Counted from the stretch's first letter, positions 1 to 6,300 are shown. The stretch: 11,086 nt of DNA from Methanobacteriota archaeon (GCA_005878665.1 VBLR01000081.1:1-11086), one strand, 5' to 3'. Notes: generated by a model not told the origin, from the letters alone. Made by a program: numbers and translations.

Positions 1-40
1 GGAGCGGCGTCGTTATTTCGAGTGAGAACCGCGCCGACTC

Positions 41-48
41 CTTTATCC
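41..48 (+). promoter_or_regulatory. TATA-like box for the first operon
   Basis: The string CTTTATCC lies about 40 bases before the ATG at 88. The same CTTTATC/CTTATC string recurs before the tRNA, the second cupredoxin-like gene and thiL in this window, which supports reading it as an archaeal TATA box. The start of transcription would fall near base 70, leaving a short leader that contains a GAGG at 77-80. Bases 1-40 show no gene that can be supported. Confidence 0.5.
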
Positions 49-87
49 GGAATCCGCGGAATTTCGCCCATTCTCCGAGGGAACACC

Positions 88-381
88 ATGGACATCAACC
101 AGCTCGGCTTGGTCCTGATGGGGACCGTCCTCGGCTGGTTCCTGTTGTTCGCGGTGCGCCGGTACAAGGTCCAATGGGGCGCGTTCGCGGCGTTCATGGC
201 GGTCGTCTTCGGCGTGAGCATGATGTCCTTCTTGTACGCCCGGGACCTCCTCGCGTACTACGGAATCGGGATCTTCCTCGGCTTCGTCTCGAACATGGTC
301 GTCCGCGTGGCCGGGACCACCGCGGGCGGGAAGTTCGGCGAAGGCCTCCTCGAGATCAGCGCGTTCGAGCGGAAGGAGTGA
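88..381 (+). CDS. Small three-helix membrane protein, function unknown
   Basis: I do not recognise this 97-residue protein. Three hydrophobic stretches at about residues 5-23, 31-49 and 52-73 predict three membrane helices, with basic RRYK (24-27) in the first loop and a short charged tail ending in ERKE. The ATG at 88 is preferred over an upstream in-frame start because a GAGG lies 7 bases ahead and the extra upstream residues look unlike protein. The stop is three bases before the ATG of the serine peptidase-like gene, so the two are almost certainly co-transcribed and probably translationally coupled. The membrane protein might anchor or assist the peptidase-like partner, which has no signal or membrane segment of its own; that link is inference from position only. 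Confidence 0.7.
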   Translation: MDINQLGLVLMGTVLGWFLLFAVRRYKVQWGAFAAFMAVVFGVSMMSFLYARDLLAYYGIGIFLGFVSNMVVRVAGTTAGGKFGEGLLEISAFERKE

Positions 382-384
382 GCG

Positions 385-1383
385 ATGCCCGCGGAGGAGG
401 CCCGCGCCGCAAAGGCCGCGAACGAGGCCGCGATCTTCGCCCGGGCGAACGTGGTCGGGGTCGGGATCGGCAACAAGATGATCCGCGGCCGCGAGACGGA
501 CGAGCCGTGCATCGTCGTCTTCGTTGAGGCCAAGAGGCCCGAGGCGCAATTGCGACACCGGGACGTCGTCCCGAAGGCGTTCGGCGCCATCCGCACGGAC
601 GTCGTCGAGACCGGACGGTTCCATGCCCGAAGGTCGGAGCAAGCGATGGACCTCGAACGGACGAAGCGGATCCGTCCCGCGCCGGGAGGGGTCAGCATCG
701 GTCATGTCCAGATCACCGCCGGGACGTTGGGACTCCTGGCTCGTCGGCACGGTCGACCCGTGATCCTATCGAACAACCACGTCCTCGCGAACCAGAACGC
801 GGGCCACGTCGGCGATTCGATCCTGCAACCCGGGCCCGCCGATGGCGGGCGACTGCAAGACACGATCGCCCGCCTCGTCGACTTCGTGCCGATCCAATTC
901 AAGGAGCCGCAGCCCGGGCCGATCGCGCGCTTCCTTGCGCGGCTGTTCGGGCCGCTCCTCCGGGCCGCCGGCTGGGGCCTCAAGCGCCTCCCGAGCGGCC
1001 GGTCGAACCTCGTCGACGCCGCGGTCGCCGAGCCGATCGAGTCGCGACTCGTCGCTCCGGAGATCCTGGGCATCGGTCGCGTCCGCGGAACGAAGGAACC
1101 GGACATCGGATTGCGGGTTCGGAAAAGCGGCCGAACGACCGGCGTCACGGCCGGGCGCATCACGGCCATCGATGCGGTCGTCGAAGTCGACTACGACGGT
1201 CCGACGGCGATTTTCCGGGAGCAGATCGTGAGCGACTTGCTCTCGAAGGGTGGCGACAGCGGCTCCCTCGTGGTCGATGAGGGCCGACACGCGGTGGGCC
1301 TCCTCTTCGCCGGCGGGGCGACGACGACCCTGATCAATCCGATCGCGGCCGTCGCGAAGTCCCTGGACCTCGTCATCGAGTAG
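385..1383 (+). CDS. Trypsin-fold serine peptidase-like protein
   Basis: This 332-residue protein resembles chymotrypsin-fold (S1/NAL1-like) peptidases of unknown substrate. The presumed catalytic triad is visible: His132 in LSNNHVLAN, Asp211 in NLVDAAVAE and Ser292 in GGDSGSLV, in the order and spacing expected for the fold. Residues 20-78 form an N-terminal module with VVGVGIGNK, CIVVFVEAK and TDVVETG, a pattern I associate with these bacterial and archaeal proteins. A long insert between His and Asp (about 172-207) contains a hydrophobic amphipathic stretch (180-199) that could touch a membrane or partner. No signal peptide is visible, so it is probably cytoplasmic or membrane-associated through the upstream three-helix protein. 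The ATG follows the previous stop by three bases, with a GGAG just upstream (375-378). The fold assignment is firm; proteolytic activity is inferred from the triad. Confidence 0.8.
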   Translation: MPAEEARAAKAANEAAIFARANVVGVGIGNKMIRGRETDEPCIVVFVEAKRPEAQLRHRDVVPKAFGAIRTDVVETGRFHARRSEQAMDLERTKRIRPAPGGVSIGHVQITAGTLGLLARRHGRPVILSNNHVLANQNAGHVGDSILQPGPADGGRLQDTIARLVDFVPIQFKEPQPGPIARFLARLFGPLLRAAGWGLKRLPSGRSNLVDAAVAEPIESRLVAPEILGIGRVRGTKEPDIGLRVRKSGRTTGVTAGRITAIDAVVEVDYDGPTAIFREQIVSDLLSKGGDSGSLVVDEGRHAVGLLFAGGATTTLINPIAAVAKSLDLVIE

Positions 1384-1407
1384 CTTCGGCGCGCCCCCCG
1401 CCAAAGG

Positions 1408-1414
1408 CTTATTA
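1408..1414 (+). promoter_or_regulatory. TATA-like box of rfcS
   Basis: CTTATTA sits in an otherwise GC-rich 66-base gap, about 39 bases before the rfcS ATG. A GGGGCGG at 1441-1447 next to the ATG can serve as a ribosome binding site, so a short leader is expected. The box suggests rfcS is transcribed apart from the peptidase-like operon. Confidence 0.5.
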
Positions 1415-1449
1415 CGCAACCGTCGGATTCGCCGCGCGTTGGGGCGGCG

Positions 1450-2415
1450 ATGAAGGAACTCTGGGTCGAGAAGTATCGACCGAAGAGCCTGGACGAGGTC
1501 GTCGGCCAGGAGGAGATCGTCGAGCGCCTCCAGGCCTATGCGAAGACGGGAAACCTTCCCCACCTCCTCTTCGCGGGTCCGGCGGGGACCGGCAAGACGA
1601 CGTGTGCGATCGCCCTGGCCCGCGACATGTTCGGCGAGAACTGGCGCCAGAATTACTTCGAATTGAACAGCAGCGACGAGCGCGGCATCGACACCGTCCG
1701 GACGAAGGTCAAGGAGATCGCGCGCCTCGCCCCGTTCGGCGGGACGAATTTCAAGATCATCTTCCTCGATGAGGCCGACAACCTGACCGCCGACGCCCAG
1801 GCCGCCCTGCGCCGCACGATGGAGACGTATTCCAAGACGTCCCGATTCATCCTGTCCGCCAACTACTCGTCGCGGCTCATCGAGCCGATCCAATCCCGCA
1901 CGGCGGTGTTCCGGTTCCGCCCGCTCAAGCCGGAAGCGATCGCCGAGTACATCGGTCGGATCGCGAAGGCGGAGAAGCTCAAGATCACGGACGACGGGAT
2001 GGAGGCGCTCGTCTACGTCGCGGAGGGCGACATGCGCCGCGCGGTGAACGCGCTGCAGGTCGCCGCCTCCCTCGGCTCGACCGTCGACGCGGAGGTCCTG
2101 TACAAGGTCTCGAGCACCGTCCGACCGGAAGAGGTGAAGGCGCTCATCGAGAAGGCGCTCCAGGGCGAGTTCCTCCGGGCCCGGGAGGCCCTCGACAAGC
2201 TGCTGATCGAGTACGGGCTGTCCGGCGAGGACATCGTCCGGCAGCTCCACCGGACCGTCTTCGACCTGAACATCCCGGACGAGTCGAAGGTCCGCCTGCT
2301 CGACCGGATCGGCGAGACGGACTTCCGGCTCACGGAAGGGAGCAGCGAGCGGATCCAGATCGAGTCGCTCCTCGCGCACTTCGCCCTGATCGGGCAGGAA
2401 CTCAGCAAGAAGTAA
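1450..2415 (+). CDS. rfcS: Replication factor C small subunit
   Basis: A 321-residue AAA+ ATPase, the usual length for archaeal RfcS. With the large subunit (not in this window) it forms the clamp loader that opens the PCNA ring and places it on primed DNA. The N-terminal LWVEKYRPK is the RFC signature. Walker A is GPAGTGKT (43-50), Walker B is FLDEAD (105-110), sensor 1 is in ILSANYS (134-140), and sensor 2 is in GDMRRAVN (193-200). The inter-subunit arginine-finger motif, normally Ser-Arg-Cys, reads Ser149-Arg150-Thr151; the key arginine is kept. The C-terminal third is the helical collar domain. The ATG at 1450 begins directly at the conserved MKELWVEKYRP. The stop lies one base from the end of the convergent minus-strand gene, leaving no separate terminator region between them. 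Confidence 0.96.
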   Translation: MKELWVEKYRPKSLDEVVGQEEIVERLQAYAKTGNLPHLLFAGPAGTGKTTCAIALARDMFGENWRQNYFELNSSDERGIDTVRTKVKEIARLAPFGGTNFKIIFLDEADNLTADAQAALRRTMETYSKTSRFILSANYSSRLIEPIQSRTAVFRFRPLKPEAIAEYIGRIAKAEKLKITDDGMEALVYVAEGDMRRAVNALQVAASLGSTVDAEVLYKVSSTVRPEEVKALIEKALQGEFLRAREALDKLLIEYGLSGEDIVRQLHRTVFDLNIPDESKVRLLDRIGETDFRLTEGSSERIQIESLLAHFALIGQELSKK

Positions 2416-2416
2416 C

Positions 2417-3643
2417 TCACGGCCCGAACAGGTCGGCCCACGAATGGAACGCGGCCAGGTCCTTCGGTCCCGCGTCCATCATCTTCACGAGCGCCATCAC
2501 GACCGGGGCCGCCTGGGTCGCGCGGAATTCGGTGGTGCACGCGTCGGCCAGGAGGAGATTGAATCCCTCGTTCACGCTCGGCGAATCCCGGCACGCGTCG
2601 TTCGCGAGCCGGTCGAGGTTGCGTTGGGCCGGGTCGCGGTCTACGTCCGCGATGATCGACGGCTCGGGGGAACGGACCCGGAGCGCGGATTGGAAGAGTG
2701 CGTAGAGACGCTCGCTCGTCCGACTGAACATCAGGACGAAACGCGAGGCGTGTGCGAACAGGAGCCGCTTGATGGCCTCCGTGTCGTAGCCTTTCGCCCC
2801 GAGGACGCGTCGGGCGGCGGCGACGACCAGCCCTTCCGCGATCGAGGAAGCCGCGTATCCGTCCTGGAGGATCGACAGGCTCTGTCCGATGCACGCCGAA
2901 TCACTCGGGGCCGATGCGATCGCGGTCACCCGGCTCCGGCCCGCGTCGTCCAGTGCTCGCCCGCCGGAGGAGAGCGCATCGAGGTCGACCCACTCCTTTC
3001 CCAGGAGGCCGAGGATCGTTTCGAACGAGGAGCGATCTCGAGGGCCTCTCACAAGATATTCGACGGCCGGCCGCAGGATGGTGCGGGCCTCCTTGAAGCC
3101 GAGAGATCGCGCGAGTTGCCACGACTTGACGGCAAAGAACAGCTTGCGGCCGCCTTCGCCCATGTCCTCGAGGGCGGCTCGGAAGAGCATGTCTCCGGCC
3201 ATCTTCCGTTCCCAGCCTTCGTCGACCATCCCGAGGAAGATCGACTCCGCTTCGGCGACATCGCCCGCCCGGACGGCGAAGAGGAACGACCGGCCGAGAT
3301 GCGTGACCTCGCCGGACACGACCCGGGGCGGTTTCGCGGGGGTCCGTGCCTTCTTCTCGGCCGCGGCGTACGCGACGGCCTGGAGTGTCGGGAGCGCCCC
3401 GAAACGAGGTTCCATCACGGAGGTGAGATTCGCCGCGGCGCCAAGGATCGCGAGGCTTCGCGGCGCCACACCCGACATCCGGTCGTAATGGGTGGCGACC
3501 GCCCGGGCCGCGGCGCGGATGACTTCGAGGGGCGGGGCTTTTGCGCGGAACGCCTTCACGGCGGCGTCGACGGCGTCCGACCGGGAGGCGCCCACCGCGG
3601 TCTCGACCTCCGTCAGGAGGGACGAGAGGCCGGGGACCGCCAT
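2417..3643 (-). CDS. Uncharacterised helix-rich protein
   Basis: I do not recognise this 408-residue protein with confidence. It is predicted to be soluble and nearly all helical, alanine-rich, without signal peptide or membrane segments. Conspicuous stretches are ATHYDRMSGVAPRSLAIL near residue 49, a repeat-like segment LFAVRAGDVAEAESIFLGM near 121, and LLFAHASRFVLMFSRTSERLYAL near 292. The last two recall helical proteins in which a degraded active site or a superhelix is formed by H-x-x-R-type helices; this is a loose impression, not an assignment. The minus-strand frame is chosen over the long open plus-strand frame because it shows natural protein composition and C/G-ending codons, whereas the opposite strand reads as an Arg/Gly/Pro-rich shadow. 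It is transcribed divergently from the VIT1-like gene and convergently with rfcS. Confidence 0.75.
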   Translation of the reverse strand: MAVPGLSSLLTEVETAVGASRSDAVDAAVKAFRAKAPPLEVIRAAARAVATHYDRMSGVAPRSLAILGAAANLTSVMEPRFGALPTLQAVAYAAAEKKARTPAKPPRVVSGEVTHLGRSFLFAVRAGDVAEAESIFLGMVDEGWERKMAGDMLFRAALEDMGEGGRKLFFAVKSWQLARSLGFKEARTILRPAVEYLVRGPRDRSSFETILGLLGKEWVDLDALSSGGRALDDAGRSRVTAIASAPSDSACIGQSLSILQDGYAASSIAEGLVVAAARRVLGAKGYDTEAIKRLLFAHASRFVLMFSRTSERLYALFQSALRVRSPEPSIIADVDRDPAQRNLDRLANDACRDSPSVNEGFNLLLADACTTEFRATQAAPVVMALVKMMDAGPKDLAAFHSWADLFGP

Positions 3644-3776
3644 CGGACGCGCGCAATCACGACGTGCTTAGAAAAAACCTTCGTCCGCGTCTCCCGTTGG
3701 CCGGACTCGCCCGCAGGATTCGAGCGGCCGAGCGCAACGGTCAAATCCGACCGGACCTTTGGGGCCGAGCAAGACG
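3644..3776. promoter_or_regulatory. Divergent promoter region
   Basis: This 133-base gap separates the minus-strand helical gene from the VIT1-like gene and must hold promoters for both. The most AT-rich spot is around 3667-3680 (CTTAGAAAAAACCTT on the plus strand), which read on the minus strand gives a T-rich box about 25-35 bases before the ATG at 3643. For the rightward gene only a weak candidate, GGACCTTTGG near 3753-3762, is seen. No clear operator palindrome was found. Confidence 0.35.
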
Positions 3777-4529
3777 ATGGCGACGCGCTTCGCATTCTGG
3801 CGGAAGATCGAGGAGGACGCCCTCGCGGAGAAGCATGCGCAGCCCGGCCTCCTGTCCGATTTCATCCTCGGCAGCCAGGACGGACTCGTGAACGTACTCG
3901 GCGTCATCCTGGGAGTCGCGGTCGCCTCGCGGAACCTCTCGGACCCGATCACGATCATCCTCGCGGGCGGCCTCGCCGCGACCTTCGCCGAGTCCATCTC
4001 GATGGGGGCCGTCGCGTACACGTCCACGCTCGCACGACGGGACCACTACCTTGCGGAGGTCGAGCGCGAGCGGCAGGAGATGACGGAGCTCCCCGACCTC
4101 GAGCGGCAGGAAGTCCGCGACATCCTCGAGCGGTGGGACTTCCACGGCCCGGAACTCGAGGACATGGTCCAGAAGATCACGTCGAAGCCGAAGGCGTGGC
4201 TAGAGATCATGATGGCCCACGAGCTGAACCTCGCGCCCGTGCAGAAGACCCAGGCCCGCAAGAGTGCGATCTTGGTGGGCATCGCGGCCGTCCTCGGGTC
4301 CCTCGTCCCCTTGATCCCGTTCATCGTCATCGGAAAGGACATCCTCTTCGGGGTCGTCGTGTCCCTGATCGTCAGCACGGTCACGCTGTTCCTCATCGGT
4401 TGGTGGAAGGCGAGGACGACGATCGGTCGGCCGGGGCGCAGCGGCGTTCAGATGGCCATCATCGGCATCGCATCCGCGATCGCGGGCTTCGGGATCGCGT
4501 TCCTCGTGAGCGGCGGTCGAGGCGCGTAG
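3777..4529 (+). CDS. VIT1/CCC1-family iron/manganese transporter
   Basis: A 250-residue membrane protein of the VIT1/CCC1 family, which moves Fe2+ or Mn2+ out of the cytoplasm, generally in exchange for protons. The family signature DFILGSQDGLVNVLGVILG (28-46) starts the first helix, and AESISMGAVAYTS (71-83) matches the second conserved motif. Residues about 85-155 are a charged cytoplasmic segment rich in Glu (EVERERQEMTELPDLERQE and a later MMAHELNL), corresponding to the metal-binding domain inserted between helices 2 and 3 in VIT1. Three more hydrophobic segments follow (about 163-178, 179-200 and 224-245), giving the five helices of the family. The ATG at 3777 is preferred to a TTG six codons upstream, which would add only MGPSKT. 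Metal specificity cannot be read from the sequence. Confidence 0.9.
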   Translation: MATRFAFWRKIEEDALAEKHAQPGLLSDFILGSQDGLVNVLGVILGVAVASRNLSDPITIILAGGLAATFAESISMGAVAYTSTLARRDHYLAEVERERQEMTELPDLERQEVRDILERWDFHGPELEDMVQKITSKPKAWLEIMMAHELNLAPVQKTQARKSAILVGIAAVLGSLVPLIPFIVIGKDILFGVVVSLIVSTVTLFLIGWWKARTTIGRPGRSGVQMAIIGIASAIAGFGIAFLVSGGRGA

Positions 4530-4574
4530 AAATAACCGCCTGAAAAAATCGGGAGTCAGCGGGTGGCCGCAGCC

Positions 4575-4580
4575 CTTATC
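4575..4580 (+). promoter_or_regulatory. TATA-like box of tRNA-Gly
   Basis: CTTATC is centred about 29 bases before the first base of the tRNA, the distance expected for an archaeal TATA box. It stands alone in a GC-rich stretch. This is the best-anchored promoter in the window because the mature 5' end of the transcript is known from tRNA structure. Confidence 0.65.
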
Positions 4581-4606
4581 TCCATCAGAGACATGGCGCG
4601 GGCCGC

Positions 4607-4680
4607 GCGGTGCTAGTCTAGTCTGGTTAGGACATAGCCTTGCCAAGGCTATAAGGCGGGTTCAAATCCCGCGCACCGCA
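4607..4680 (+). tRNA. tRNA-Gly (anticodon GCC)
   Basis: The cloverleaf folds completely by hand. The acceptor stem GCGGTGC (4607-4613) pairs with GCACCGC (4673-4679), with discriminator A at 4680. The D stem GTCT/GGAC closes a loop containing the GG pair. The anticodon stem TAGCC/GGCTA (4635-4639 and 4647-4651) holds the loop TTGCCAA with anticodon GCC at 4642-4644. The variable loop has four bases (4652-4655). The T stem GCGGG/CCCGC (4656-4660 and 4668-4672) closes the loop TTCAAAT. C35, C36 and A73 fit glycine identity in archaea. There is no intron, and the following CTC shows CCA is added after transcription. It decodes GGC and GGU. Confidence 0.95.
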
Positions 4681-4950
4681 CTCTCCATCGAACCGAAAGC
4701 GGTTCCGTTCGACTCGTAGGCATCGGCTCGGCGAAGCGGTCCAATCCACGGTTCGACCTTGGTCCATGCCCTCTTCTCGACGTCAGGGGCGAATCTGCGG
4801 CGCAGCCGCCCGATCGCCCGAGTCCACGCCGCGCGCACAAGGAGACGCAATTGTGGCCCAATGCTTCTTTCTGGACGCGGGGAATGAGAAAGGCACCGAT
4901 GCGTTTATTGCGGGGGCCTCGCCATCGGCCGCCGAAGGAATGGGGTTCTT
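4681..4950. other. Gene-poor stretch after the tRNA
   Basis: No confident gene is seen in these 270 bases. A perfect six-pair hairpin GAACCG-AAAG-CGGTTC lies at 4690-4705, ten bases past the tRNA; it could help 3' processing but lacks a following T run. A good ribosome binding sequence AAGGAGA (4839-4845) precedes a GTG at 4853 that opens a 33-codon frame ending at 4954, overlapping the next gene's start in the string GTGA. That small frame has no recognisable motif and the next gene's TATA-like box lies inside it. No repeat of the tRNA 3' end, integrase or other sign of an integrated element is visible within the window. Confidence 0.5.
4904..4909 (+). promoter_or_regulatory. TATA-like box of first cupredoxin-like gene
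   Basis: TTTATT lies about 45 bases before the GTG start at 4951, between GC-rich flanks. Transcription would start near 4932, leaving a leader of roughly 20 bases that includes GAAGGAA (4934-4940) as a possible ribosome binding site. Confidence 0.45.
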
Positions 4951-5541
4951 GTGATCTCAAAACCGCGCATGGCATTCGTTGTGGCTTTGGGCATCGCGGC
5001 CGCCCTCCTCGGGGTATCGGCGTTCTCGACGCCGGCCGCGGCTGCCAATAACGTCCCGATCTCACTCTATGGGAGCCGCGCCGCGGGCTGGGGCGAGACC
5101 AACACGACGCTCACCGCCCCGGGCCCCCCGCTCACGGTCCACGTCGGCGACAACGTGACGCTGAACCTGACGTCCGTCGACGGCGTCACGCACCGGTGGT
5201 GCATCGACTACAACAACAACTCCGCGTGTGGCGGGTCCGAGCCGACCTCGCCGAACTTCGGGGTCGCGTTGCTGTGGAACTTCACGGTCTCGAATGTGAC
5301 CGGGACGTACCACTATCGGAGCGACCGGACCGCGGGCCCGGGCGACGACCTCGCGAAGATGTGGGGCAACATCACGATCCTCGCCGCAGAGACGACGCCG
5401 CCCCCCTTGCTGCCGGGCGGTGAGAACACGGTCCTGATTGTCGCCGGCGTGATCGTGATCATCGTCGCGGTCATCGCGTTCGCCGCGTTCTTCTGGCGAC
5501 GGATGGGCAAGCCGGGGACGCCGCCTCCACCGCCCCAGTGA
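4951..5541 (+). CDS. Membrane-anchored cupredoxin-like secreted protein A
   Basis: This 196-residue envelope protein has a signal peptide (residues 1-32: basic KPR, hydrophobic core, AAA before the mature end), a beta-rich extracellular domain (about 35-145), a transmembrane helix (160-181), a cytoplasmic WRRMGK and a proline-rich tail. The domain pattern, VHVGDNVTLNLTSVDG then HRWCIDYNNN then a strand ending in GTYHYRS and WGNITI, resembles archaeal cupredoxins. Candidate ligands are His81, Cys84, His121 and Met137, but the usual C-x-x-H loop before the final Met is missing: Tyr-Arg-Ser stands where the Cys is expected. Copper binding is therefore doubtful. Six N-x-S/T sequons suggest surface glycosylation. 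The GTG at 4951 is chosen over the ATG at 4969 because it supplies the basic signal-peptide head. It is paralogous to the next gene, 143 bases downstream on the same strand. Confidence 0.8.
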   Translation: MISKPRMAFVVALGIAAALLGVSAFSTPAAAANNVPISLYGSRAAGWGETNTTLTAPGPPLTVHVGDNVTLNLTSVDGVTHRWCIDYNNNSACGGSEPTSPNFGVALLWNFTVSNVTGTYHYRSDRTAGPGDDLAKMWGNITILAAETTPPPLLPGGENTVLIVAGVIVIIVAVIAFAAFFWRRMGKPGTPPPPPQ

Positions 5542-5545
5542 AACC

Positions 5546-5582
5546 GGGCGCGGATCGACCGCGCCCATAGCCTTCTTTCTTT
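5546..5582 (+). terminator. Hairpin and pyrimidine tract after protein A gene
   Basis: A perfect eight-pair stem GGGCGCGG/CCGCGCCC (5546-5553 and 5559-5566) with a five-base loop begins four bases after the stop codon. It is followed by the pyrimidine-rich CCTTCTTTCTTT (5571-5582). Archaeal termination depends mainly on T-rich tracts, so the tract may be the active part and the stem may protect the 3' end. Confidence 0.5.
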
Positions 5583-5592
5583 GCGCGCATCT

Positions 5593-5636
5593 CGGGGAAC
5601 AGAGTACGTTCTGTATTCCCCGCAATGATCGTTTTT
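5593..5636 (+). terminator. Second long inverted repeat with T run
   Basis: CGGGGAA (5593-5599) pairs with TTCCCCG (5616-5622). Inside, CAGAG (5600-5604) pairs with TTCTG (5609-5613, one G-U pair) around a TACG tetraloop, leaving TA (5614-5615) as a bulge. A T5 run follows at 5632-5636. As RNA this makes a stable 12-pair hairpin with a UNCG-type loop, suited to termination or mRNA protection. As DNA the palindrome might instead be an operator for the next gene. Confidence 0.45.
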
Positions 5637-5663
5637 GTAGGTCGCAGCTAGTCAGACCAATGC

Positions 5664-5670
5664 CTTTATC
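5664..5670 (+). promoter_or_regulatory. TATA-like box of second cupredoxin-like gene
   Basis: CTTTATC matches the box before the first operon exactly. It is only about 18 bases from the GTG at 5685, shorter than the roughly 25 bases seen before thiL. Either transcription starts close by, the true start codon is slightly downstream, or a more distal T-rich box at 5632-5638 is used instead. Confidence 0.45.
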
Positions 5671-5684
5671 GCCAAGAAAGGTCC

Positions 5685-6263
5685 GTGGCCGCACCGGGGT
5701 GGGATGCGCTGCCCACGATTCATCCACGAACGCTTGCCGCGGTTGTGCTCGCGGGCCTCTTGCTCGCTTCCTTCGGATTCGCGATTCCAGCGACGGCGGC
5801 GGAGAGTCCGACTTACCTCTACGCGAATCGGAGCACGGGCTGGGGCTTCTCGAATACGTCGTTGACGAGCCCGGGTCCGAACCTCGAGGTCGAGGTCGGA
5901 GAACACGTCACATTGAACCTGACGTCCTTGGATGGACGAAACCACAACTGGTTCATCGACTACAACGGCAACTCGGCCGTCGACGCGAACGAGAGCTACT
6001 CCGATTCCGGCACGTTCCGGGGCAACCTCCAATACAACTTCACGGTTGGAAACCAGACCGGCACGTTCGTGTATCGATCTCGGTTCAACGGAGATGGGAA
6101 CCTCTGGGGCAACATCACGGTCCGCCCCGCGGGATTCCTTGGAGGTCTCCTGGGCAATCCCCTCCTGCTCGCCGGGATCGTCGCCGTGATCGTCGCAATC
6201 GTCGCGGTCGCGATCTGGGCGCGCCGCCGACCACGGCAGCCTGAGGAACCACCGGCCGAGTGA
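5685..6263 (+). CDS. Membrane-anchored cupredoxin-like secreted protein B
   Basis: A 192-residue paralogue of the preceding protein with the same plan: signal peptide (about residues 15-39, ending ATAAE), extracellular beta domain (about 42-147), transmembrane helix (156-178), basic WARRRPR and an acidic-proline tail. Shared strings include STGWGFSNT versus AAGWGETNT, VTLNLTS, the IDYN segment and LWGNIT. It has drifted further from a copper protein: His87 remains, but the positions matching Cys84, His121 and Met137 of protein A are Phe90, Val129 and Leu140, and the protein has no cysteine. Residues 92-103 (DYNGNSAVDANE) fit an EF-hand-like calcium loop with Asp/Asn at 1, 3, 5, 9 and Glu at 12. 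An in-frame stop at 5649-5651 makes GTG 5685 the only usual start ahead of the signal peptide. Function is probably structural or ligand binding at the cell surface; this is inference. Confidence 0.78.
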   Translation: MAAPGWDALPTIHPRTLAAVVLAGLLLASFGFAIPATAAESPTYLYANRSTGWGFSNTSLTSPGPNLEVEVGEHVTLNLTSLDGRNHNWFIDYNGNSAVDANESYSDSGTFRGNLQYNFTVGNQTGTFVYRSRFNGDGNLWGNITVRPAGFLGGLLGNPLLLAGIVAVIVAIVAVAIWARRRPRQPEEPPAE

Positions 6264-6300
6264 CATCGCCCCCGCGCAATCGACGCAGCCTCGGAGCCTT

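Noticed and set aside
2..25. Last codons of an upstream gene (a frame ending in TGA at 23-25)
   Set aside because: Only seven codons are visible, too few to support a coding call.
766..2379. A 537-codon open frame on the minus strand opposite the peptidase-like gene and rfcS
   Set aside because: Its translation is dominated by Arg, Asp, Leu and Gly with no motif, and the plus strand carries two clearly recognisable proteins. High GC content creates such shadow frames.
3759..3776. TTG at 3759 as the start of the VIT1-like gene
   Set aside because: It adds only six unremarkable residues and has no better ribosome binding site than the ATG at 3777.
2444..4543. A 699-codon open frame on the plus strand opposite the helical gene and running into the VIT1-like gene
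   Set aside because: It overlaps the well-supported VIT1-like frame in another phase and its translation is a low-complexity Arg/Gly/Pro-rich string, as expected of a shadow.
4607..4950. The tRNA-Gly gene as an integration site for a mobile element
   Set aside because: No repeat of the tRNA 3' end and no integrase are visible in the window, and the downstream genes look native.
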